This document shows positions 1 through 7,278 of a stretch of DNA of 64,000 nucleotides, piece by piece. The notes below the pieces were generated by a model, which made no database searches, was not told where the DNA came from, and worked only from the letters and a program-made list of their open reading frames with translations. The translations under genes were made by a program, and so were the position numbers. This DNA comes from Aquilaria yunnanensis (taxonomy: Eukaryota > Streptophyta > Magnoliopsida > Malvales > Thymelaeaceae), in contig CM077600.1 in the NCBI GenBank assembly GCA_039654915.1, positions 69,077,992 to 69,141,991 on the forward strand, written 5' to 3'. Positions within the stretch are counted from its first letter, which is position 1. The number at the start of each line of letters is the position of its first letter.

Positions 1-1418
1 TTTGGAATGAAATGAAAAAAATCACAAGTAGTTTGGAATGAAAGTGAAAACAATCACAACTTGTTTAGAATGAAATGGAAACATTCACAACATGTTTGGA
101 ATGAATTGGAAACATTCACAACTCATTTCGAATGAAATGGAAACATTCACAACTTGTTTGGAAAGAAATTGAAACAATCACAACTTGTTTAGAATGAAAT
201 GTAAACATTCACAACTTTGTTTGGAATGAAATGGAAAACATTCACAAGTAGTTTGGAAAGAAATGTAAACTTTCACAACATGGTTGGAATGAAATTGAAA
301 CATTCACAACTTGTTTGGAACGAAATGGAAGCATTCACAAGTAGTTTGGAACAAAATGGAAACATTCACAACGAGTTTGGAATGAAATTGAAACAATCAC
401 AACTTCTTTGGAATTAGCTGGAAACTGTGAGAACTTGTTCGGAATGAAATTGAAACATTCACAAGTTGTTTGAGATGAAATAGAAACAATTACAACCAGT
501 TTGGAATGAAATGGAAACTTTCAAAAGTTGTTTTGAATGAAATTGAAATCTTCAAAACTTGTTTGGAATGAAACGGAAACATTCACAACTAGTTTGGAAT
601 GAAACAGAAACATTCACAACTAGTTTGGAACGTAATTGAAACATTCACAACTTGTTTGGAATGAAATGAAAAAAATCACAAGTAGTTTGGAATGAGATTG
701 AAAACAATCACAACTTGTTTAGAATGAAATGGAAACATTCACAACATGTTTGGAATGAATTGGAAACAGTCACAGCTCATTTCGAATGAAATGGAAACAT
801 TCACAACTTGTTAGGAATGGAGTGGAAACTTTCACAACTTGTTGGGAATGAAATTGAAACACTCACAACCAGTTTGGAATGAAGTTGAAACAACCACAAC
901 TAGTTTGGATTGAGTTAGAAACATTCACAACGTGTTTGGAATGAAATGGAAACATTCACAACCTGTTCGGAAAAAGGTGGAAACTTTCACTACTTGTTTG
1001 GAATGAAATTGAAAGATTCAAACTTGTTAGGAATGAAGTGGAAACCTTCACAACCTGTTGGGAAAGAAATTGAAACATTCACAACTTGTTTGGAATGAAA
1101 TGGAAACATTCACAACTAGTTTGGAATGAGATGGAAACATTCACAACTAGTTTGGAATGAAATGGAAGCTTTCACAACTTGTTTGGAATGAAAATCAAAA
1201 CATTCACAACTTGTTTGGAATGAAATGAAAAAATCACAAGTAGTTTGGAATGAAAGTGAAAACAATCACAACTTGTTTAGAATGAAATGGAAACATTCAC
1301 AACATGTTTGGAATGAATTGGAAACATTCACAACTCATTTCGAATGAAATGGAAACATTCACAACTTGTTTGGAAAGAAATTGAAACATTCACAAATTGT
1401 TTAGAATGAAATGTAAAC
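1..1418. repeat. 31-bp satellite array, segment 1
   Basis: This is a tandem array of a 31-bp monomer whose halves read about TTTGGAATGAAATGG and AAACATTCACAACTTG. Neighbouring monomers differ at several sites, but the same series of variants returns every 1212 bp. The unit starting near 217 resumes at 13607 once the inserted gypsy element and one copy of its target duplication are removed, exactly 1212 bp later. No gene is visible. The short open frames are a by-product of a 31-bp repeat cycling through all three frames. Confidence 0.95.
1414..1418. repeat. Target-site duplication TAAAC, left copy
   Basis: TAAAC lies directly before the TG start of the Tat gypsy element and is repeated at 13592-13596 directly after its CA end. 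Joining the flanks restores a normal satellite monomer. Confidence 0.93.
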
Positions 1419-1425
1419 TGATGGC

Positions 1426-1430
1426 CTAGG
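1426..1430. repeat. Target-site duplication CTAGG, left copy
   Basis: CTAGG lies before the TG start of the inserted 1021-bp LTR and recurs at 2452-2456 directly after its CA end. The intact partner LTR carries the single site as CTGGG. Confidence 0.9.
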
Positions 1431-1431
1431 T

Positions 1432-1560
1432 GATATGATCAAAGAAGGCATAACCAGTAATGATAAGGACCCATTGAAGATAACTAGTGGACTATTGACA
1501 AGGGAGAAGGCTAAGGAGCTCACTAGTGCACTTCAAGCTCGGATGTTGACAGATTGGTGA
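1432..1560 (+). pseudogene. Polyprotein C-terminal tail encoded in LTR U3
   Basis: From the first bases of the solo LTR a 42-codon frame is open to a TGA at 1558. It contains SGLLTREKAKELTSALQ, which resembles the GPxTRxxAK tail common in plant gypsy polyproteins. Copy 2 has the same frame (SGPLTRKKANELTSALQ) and is open further. I infer that the parent element's polyprotein runs from its internal region into the 3' LTR; with the internal region lost, only this tail remains. The family motif is recalled, not searched. Confidence 0.5.
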
Positions 1561-2188
1561 TGTTCTGGTAGAAAAATCATATCTTGAGCTAAACAGATCG
1601 GAATTGAGTAATTCTTGATTCATTGGAAAGATAACATCTGGAGCTACAAGTAATATGCAGACCATCAAACCCAGTTTGCACGTTAACGAGGTCCAATTTA
1701 GCTTCAAAGTCGCGATTTACGAGTTATCGCTGGTTCAGAAGCAGTTGCAGTATTTTGGCAATATCTTTCGATTTAGAAGTCCATTTTGTGTGATTCAAGT
1801 GTGGTTTCGAAGCTAAGAAAGAGATCTACAACTTTTATGCTTTGAAAATTGAGAAATCATTGCTGCATCAAGTTCGAATTTCAGCTTGAAGTTGGAGACA
1901 CAAGCCAGAATCACCCAAGAAGGCTATTTTTGAGTTTTTATGGCCAATCTTGTTTTGTAACGTATTTTATTTTATTTTCATATTTATTTACATTATTTAG
2001 GATGTTATTTAGGCCATGGAATTGATTCAGGTGATTTAGGATAAAAGGAATTCGCTGCACACCTTAAACATGTGTTAAAAGTGTGTTAGAGTCCTAGTTT
2101 GACTAGGTTTTCTTGAGTCCTTTGTAACTAGGTTTCCTAGGTGACTTAGGCTGCGAATTTTGTCCAGCTTTTAACCCTAATTTAGGCC

Positions 2189-2197
2189 TATATAAAG
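2189..2197 (+). promoter_or_regulatory. TATA box of solo LTR copy 1
   Basis: TATATAAAG sits about 255 bp before the LTR end, a usual place for a U3 promoter. The matching site is conserved in the reverse copy at 52213-52221. Confidence 0.65.
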
Positions 2198-2451
2198 GCA
2201 CATATTCTGGGTGCAAGCATACAGAAAAATTTCGAAATAATATTGCTCTTTGGAGAGGTTTTCTCTTTGGTTCTTTGTGGACTGCCTTGGTGCACAAGTG
2301 TGCTTGTGTTCTTGGAGTTCTATACTTCTCGTTTCTAATCACAGGTTGATTAGGGGTGGGGGTTTCAAATCCAGTCTCTTTGATGTCTTGTGGAGCTTGA
2401 AAAACATCTTGGGCGCGTTTCATGGTCTTTATACCATCGGGGTTCGCATCA

Positions 2452-2456
2452 CTAGG
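2452..2456. repeat. Target-site duplication CTAGG, right copy
   Basis: Right partner of the duplication at 1426-1430, after which the Tat LTR sequence continues. Confidence 0.9.
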
Positions 2457-2746
2457 GCCTCATCGTTGTGAGTCATGAATGACTGTTGAGGAGACTTCTA
2501 GGAGGAAGAACGCCTGGAAGGCGGATCGCCCCAAGGAGAGTACTTGAAAAACTGGTAAACAGGGTTAGGAGGGCCCCGGAGTGTTTTTCCGGGGGGGGAG
2601 CCTCCGACGCCCAAGTCAGTGGTGGCCGGAAAAAGGAGAAAGTCACTAGCTCAAAGAGAAAGGCAGAAAAGTCTCGCCTGGTATTTTCTCAGAGTGTGGG
2701 AGCTGTATCTCCGGCCTACCAACCTCCTGTCAAGTATTTATTTCCT

Positions 2747-2756
2747 GTTTATATAG
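2747..2756 (-). promoter_or_regulatory. TATA box in Tat 3' LTR
   Basis: CTATATAAAC on the minus strand matches the position of the TATA box in the partner LTR near 13026 (CTATATATAC there). In this 3' copy it would fire outward into the left satellite. Confidence 0.6.
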
Positions 2757-3313
2757 GAATACCTAGCCCGTTCAGATCATGACACGTGTGCGGTCGGATG
2801 CTCCTGAGCTTCTGGGCGTAGGGGACAGATAGTTGGTAACCAGCTCGCCTCGAGCCTTGTGCTGAGACGGGCCATGATGTGATTCCGATGGCGTCTGCAC
2901 GTCAGGGCGGCTTTTTACGTCTGTGGTGGGACGTGTCAGAGGCTTCCTTAAATGCTTCCTTAAATGCTCCTGCCGTACTCCCGAGGTCCCTGGGCGAGGT
3001 TGTCCTCTAGTTCGGACAGAGCCTCTTCGGGAAGCATACCCTCAGTTCGGGGGTTCCCAGTTTCAGGGGGTTCCGCCTTCGGGGATATCATGTTCGGGCA
3101 GCAATGTCTGGTGCCACTTTTCCGAAGGCGCGATGTTCACAACCTTGGGGGGCGAATAGAGTCCTCAAGTTTTACTGGCGTGCCGAGGCTCGAAGCTCTC
3201 TGGCTATTTCCCGAGGTGCATGATTCCACCTGTTCCCGGGAAGCGCCAGTTCTTCTGGCCATTTGTTGTGGCAGGGTGTTCGGCCAGATTGAGGCGATAG
3301 CCTTTGGCTATCA

Positions 3314-3326
3314 CATGCCCCCCTCT
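3314..3326 (-). other. Polypurine tract of Tat element
   Basis: On the minus strand AGAGGGGGGCATG directly precedes the TGATAGCC start of the 3' LTR, the position of a plus-strand priming site. Confidence 0.75.
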
Positions 3327-3330
3327 GGAA

Positions 3331-3856
3331 AGCCGAAGTGAAGACTTCGGTTTGCATCTCTTTCCGAGGTTGTCGTTGGGAGTCTTGTTGGGAAGCATAA
3401 CCTGTTCCGAGGTCACACCTTTTGCCCGAGGGTCTGGGCTGTTCGGCCTTGGTCTATTCTTTGGTGTCTCCGAGGCAAAGCCTGTACCGAAGATACACCT
3501 CTTGCCCAAAAGTCATGGGCTGTTCAGCCATAGCCTGTCTTTTGGTGTCCTCGAGGTGGCCTGCTTTTTATTTCTGCAGGTCTGATGGCCAAGAGTGTCA
3601 GACTGAGCGGCGCGTCTCCACTTTTCAGGGATGTCAAACGACGTGTCCCAATCAGGAGGTGTGTCCCGGTTTTCCAGGGACGTTTGGGGAGGCGTGTCCC
3701 CTATTTCTGCGCAGCGGTTGACACGCGGCTTCTTGCCATTGGAAGAGAGACGCGTCATTTACAGAGGGCGTGCCTTTTCGGGTGCAGTGGGCAGTTACGG
3801 CGACGGTTCGCCTCCAATGGGTACTTATGATTTCTTTTCGGCTACCCACCTTTGGC
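3331..3856. other. GC-rich non-coding region between 3' LTR and antisense promoter
   Basis: No convincing gene is visible. It holds a degenerate two-copy repeat of about 80 bp (roughly 3405-3565; ACACCTTTTGCCC near 3415 and ACACCTCTTGCCC near 3494), then several short CGTGTCC-containing repeats around 3600-3720. Such variable tandem repeats are typical of the 3' part of Tat elements. Short frames here overlap on both strands and look accidental. Confidence 0.55.
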
Positions 3857-3867
3857 CTATAAATAGC
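3857..3867 (+). promoter_or_regulatory. TATA box of the antisense gene
   Basis: CTATAAATAG lies about 310 bp before the ATG at 4172. This predicts a transcript start near 3890 and a 5' leader of about 280 bases that includes a long T run (about 4088-4109). It points opposite to the retrotransposon's own transcription. Confidence 0.6.
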
Positions 3868-4171
3868 CCATTCCATCATAAGCCCCACTTACTGTTTTTC
3901 TGCTCTCTCTCTGCTTTGCCCTCTGTTCTTGCGTTTTATCTTGCTTTCTGTGGCGAAGCTTCTTTAATCAGAGCTTTTCCTACCAACTTTCACGACGGCG
4001 TCCTCAGGCAAATCTTTTGGTGGGTTTTGATTTCCAGAGTACTCTGATTCCTCTGTTTTTCTGAGTTTTTCTGGAAAACTGTTGTTTGTTTTTGTTTTTT
4101 TTTTTTTTTCCAAACTCGTCTTCTGAGTTTTTTCTGGAAACTATTTTCTTTTCTATCTCAAACTCTTTTTC

Positions 4172-6521
4172 ATGTCTACAATGCCTGTTCCCGAGAGCTG
4201 GAAACCTCTTCTGGCCCATCCTTGCTGTACTACCCCCGAAAAACTAGAGAGGTGGAAGAAAAAATTCTTTCTTCCTTCTTACGCTGTAACCAGGCTGCCT
4301 CGTTCTAGCCATTTTGCTTTTTCAAACCGCAGCGACGAGGTTACCGTCTTCCGAGCCCAACTGAAGGCCGGACTTCGGTATCCTCCCCCGAAGGTGGTTT
4401 GCGAGTTCTGCCAATTCCATGGCATTGCTGTGAACCAGCTTCCCCCGAACGCGTACTGCTATTTTAACGCCTACCTCTGCATGTGTGGCGTGTTCGGGAT
4501 AGAGCCCCACTTCATCATTTTCATGCAGTACTACAAGCTCTACGTGGTCCCGAAGGGTGGCTTCTATTTCCTGCTGCCTCGGGGATCCGGGAGCAAAAAA
4601 TTCACCTTCACCTTCGACACGAAGGATAGCTGGCGGGGGTGGCAGCCTAAGTTCTTTTTCCTGAAGGTGGATAAGAACTGGTCTGGTGTCCCGACCAGAT
4701 GGGCTCAGGGAGTGCTGAACGCAGACGTCGTTGATCCGAGGATGCTGCTGACCCCACCGTTGGCTTCCGTGTTCACGGATTTCGACGCCCGCATTCGGGC
4801 AGTCGCTGACTGGGCTCCCGAGGTCTCTCCTCGTGCTCTTTACCCCTTTCCTATCAACTGGAGGTTGATGACCGAAGAAGTCCTTCGGGAGCTGAAAGTG
4901 GTTAAGGAGCACGTGACTGACCTCAATTTGCCCGCTCCCGCCATCGCCGGGAAGGACTCCTGGCTGGTCAAGCTCCTTAAGGGGGAGACTTCTTTCGAAT
5001 CTTTTGCCGAAAGTGAGTAATCTTCCACCCTTTTATGTTTTTTCCTCGGACTTACGCTGATACTTCTTCTCTTTTTTAGAGATGGGCGATGGGGCTGCCG
5101 CCTATTACAAGGCCCTCTTTTCTGGCCAAGTGGAGAAGGGGGAGCAGACAAAGAAGGCGGCTTCCCGAAGAAGGAAGTTGACAGGGGCGGGGCCCTCGGC
5201 GAAGCGAGCTAGGAAGGCTCTCCAGCCTCCTCAGCCAGAGCTTTCGGAAGAAGAAGCTAGCGAAGAGGCTGGTCTTGTTGAAATTCCACCGGCCGAGGTC
5301 CCCGCTACTTCCGCCGAGGTGCCTCCTTCTGACCTCGAAGCCCCCAGAAACACTGTAGTGGTAGAAGTACCTACTGCCGAGGAGCGGTACCGGCAGAAGG
5401 GTAAGGGTCTTTCTTCCGAGGGGCCCGAGGATCCCGAGGACACTGTCTCCGAGGTTCCTCCAGGTATGCCTTCAGGCGAAATTCAGCTCCTTTACTTTTC
5501 GCGAATTTTTCTTGTGCTCCTAACTTCCTTCTCACTTTCAGAGGAGCCTCTTACTGCCGGCTGGAGGGCCATTCATGAGAGGAAACGGGCCCTTCGCGAT
5601 GGCAAAATCCCTGAGGGGAAAATCCCCTTAGAGCCCTTTTGGACAATCACGGAGGATATGAATTTGTTCTCCGACGATTGTCCGAAAATGACAAAGGAGA
5701 TTTGGAAGGGGATGACCACTGACGCCTCCTTCCGGGCCATTGCGGCGGCTCACCCGAGGGATAATACCCTCGCCGCAAAAGTCACCGAGCATGCTGCTCA
5801 GGTACAGTCTTTACACTCTTTTTCCTCAATTTTCTAAGTGTTTAGACTTGTACTAACCTGGACTTTTGCCTTGCCGTAGCTGCTGGAGTACGCTGGTTAC
5901 CTCCGAGTTCGGGTGGCCAGAGAGGCTGCCTCCAAGGATGCGACTTCACGGGAACTCAGTGAAGCAAAGACTTCGCTTGCGAAGCTGGTCGCCAGCAACC
6001 AGCAGCTGACAGCGGATTGTTCTCAGCAAGTCGCCGCCGTTCGGGAGGAGTTCTCGAAGAAGAGAGAAGAACTTGAAAAGGACTCCTCCCGGAAGATTGC
6101 CGACCTCGGTGACCAAGTAAAGGGGCTGTTCGCCGCCAACGGAGATCTTGTCAAGGACAAGGCTGTTTCTGACAGTCTTGTGGCGAGGTTGACGGATGAG
6201 AACAATGCTCTCCGAGCTGAGGTCGACGCTCTGAAGAAGGAGTCCGGAGAGACGCTGGAGATAAGCGAGCTGGAGGAGGAGATTGCTGAGCTGAGGGACG
6301 AGCTCAACGACCTTGGCGTTAAAAAACATACTTCTGATCAAATGGCCAAGGTCGCCTTTCAGGACGGCTTCTGCGTTGCTCGGCATCAAGTCCTGCAGAG
6401 GTTTCCAGATTTGGACCTCTCTTTTCTGGAGGGCCTAAATATTCCTGAGGGACCTCGGTGGCAGTGGTCCAAGGTTGAGCATCTGAAGCTTCCTGGTCTT
6501 CGTCCGCCCGGCTCTCCCTAG
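4172..6521 (+). CDS. Spliced antisense gene of Tat element ('putative gypsy type transposon' family protein)
   Basis: This gene runs opposite to gag-pol. Four exons join in frame: 4172-5012, 5080-5463, 5542-5801 and 5880-6521, giving 708 residues. Every intron (67, 78 and 78 bp) starts GT and ends AG, and the last has a plant-like branch site TACTAAC. Exon 1 encodes a globular domain rich in aromatic residues, resembling the plant family annotated 'putative gypsy type transposon' (Pfam PF04195, from memory). Exon 2 has a basic stretch with KRARKA, a possible nuclear localisation signal, followed by an acidic, Pro-rich stretch. Exon 4 is a long coiled coil (heptads such as LTDENNALRAEVDALKKE). 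Tat elements such as Grande are known to carry an antisense gene here. Its role is unknown. Intron 2 is in frame and could be retained. Confidence 0.7.
5013..5079 (+). other. Intron 1 of antisense gene
   Basis: The donor is GTGAGT and the acceptor TTTTTTAG, 67 bp apart. Reading through would stop after three codons, at the TAA at 5018; splicing keeps the frame into ATGGGCGATGGG. Confidence 0.7.
5464..5541 (+). other. Intron 2 of antisense gene
   Basis: The donor is GTATGC and the acceptor TTTCAG. The length, 78 bp, is exactly 26 codons without a stop, so retention would add 26 mostly hydrophobic residues. That composition is unlike the exons on either side and favours splicing. Confidence 0.6.
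5802..5879 (+). other. Intron 3 of antisense gene
   Basis: The donor is GTACAG and the acceptor GCCGTAG, with TACTAACC about 30 bp upstream as a likely branch site. An in-frame TAA at 5835 is removed by splicing. Confidence 0.7.
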
Positions 6522-6649
6522 TTTGCTTTAGGGCTCCTCTTATTTTTCTCCTTTCTGCTCCTTCTTTGGGCACTTCTTTTGTAAGGCAGCGTTTTACTCT
6601 AAATGAACAATCTTTTGGCTAAGTCCTTTCTTGCAAGTTTCTTCATTTC

Positions 6650-7150
6650 CACTGTCCCGAACATGTTTGCTCAAGAGACTTTCGGAAAACCTGCAACCAA
6701 AGAAACTTTTTACCTTCCTTTGTCCCGAGTGTGCTCGCTCAAGAGACTTTCTGGAAAGTTTGCAAAAATTTGGCTAAGTCTTTTGCAGGCTTTTTGTTCC
6801 CTTTTATCCCGAACATGTTCGCTCAAGGGACTTCGGTAAACCTTCAGCCAAATTTTTCTGTCTTCCTATTGTCCCGAGCATATTTGCTCAAGGGACTTAG
6901 GAAAATTTTCACGAGATTGCTCATTTCCCTTTTTCCCGAGCACGTTCGCTCAAGGGTGTTCGGAAATTACCTCTGCTTTTGTTTTGGCGTGTACTTTTGC
7001 GAGATTCTTGCTTTCCCTTTCTCCCGAGCATGTTCGCTCAAGGGTGTTCGGAAAATTTTCTCTGCACTGATTATGCCGAGTACCTTTGCAAGATTCTTGT
7101 TTCCCATTTTTCCCGAGCATAGTGGCTCAAGGGACTTCGGGAAGTCATAT
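6650..7150 (+). repeat. Degenerate tandem repeat in Tat 3' region
   Basis: Seven copies of a core like CCCGAGCATGTTCGCTCAAG followed by GGACTTCGG occur near 6657, 6724, 6808, 6873, 6937, 7023 and 7111, spaced about 65-90 bp with T-rich linkers. They fill the space between the stop of the antisense gene and the end of pol, so they would lie in the 3' untranslated part of both transcripts. Known Tat elements have hypervariable repeats in this region. Confidence 0.75.
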
Positions 7151-7278
7151 CTGCTTTTTTCGTGGCGAGCACCTTCACGGAATTCTGTCTTGGACAATTT
7201 GGTATACTTAAAAAATTTTTCTCAAGACCATTCTGTACTTAGAATATTTCTTGTACAATATATCTCCTCCGCTCAACC
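7151..7278. other. Short AT-rich spacer after pol
   Basis: I see no gene or repeat here. It separates the repeat cluster from the pol stop codon. Confidence 0.5.

Larger units (their letters stand above)
1431..2451 (+). mobile_element. Solo LTR (1021 bp, probable Ty3/gypsy), copy 1
   Basis: It begins TGATATGATC, ends TTCGCATCA, and is bounded by CTAGG duplications, with no internal region or second LTR. This is the product expected from LTR-LTR recombination of a full element. The same 1021-bp LTR occurs in reverse orientation at 51958-61285. A TATA box near 2189 points rightward, giving the plus orientation. A 106-residue open frame on the opposite strand (2103-2423) has a homologue in copy 2 but no recognisable domain, and I do not call it a gene. 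Confidence 0.92.
1419..3313 (-). repeat. 3' LTR of Tat element, split by a solo LTR
   Basis: The first 12 bases (1419-1430) match the edge of the other LTR at 12722. A 1021-bp foreign LTR then intervenes, and the sequence continues from 2457 to the CA end at 3313. Without the insert and one CTAGG duplication the LTR is 869 bp, against 870 bp for its partner. Confidence 0.92.

Noticed and set aside
217..417. A repeated 63-66 residue protein (MFGMKWKTFTSSLERN...) at about thirty places
   Set aside because: It is produced by three-monomer cycling of a 31-bp satellite through one frame. It recurs once per higher-order unit and has no start context, domain or codon signature.
1..1418. Telomeric or known centromeric repeat
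   Set aside because: No TTTAGGG runs are seen. The 31-bp monomer does not resemble the usual 150-180 bp centromere satellites, so position on the chromosome cannot be claimed.
2103..2423. 106-residue minus-strand frame in solo LTR copy 1, with a homologue at 51923-52306
   Set aside because: It lies antisense in an LTR, covers the predicted transcript start region, and its conservation follows from the LTR copies being related. No known domain is visible.
2486..3341. Plus-strand frames in the Tat LTR, repeated at 12756-13578
   Set aside because: They are antisense shadows in GC-rich LTR sequence, overlap each other in several frames, and vary in length between the two LTRs through small indels.
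3331..7278. A captured host gene inside the Tat element
   Set aside because: The spliced gene fits a protein family known from Tat elements at this exact place, so an element-borne gene is more likely than a recently captured host gene.
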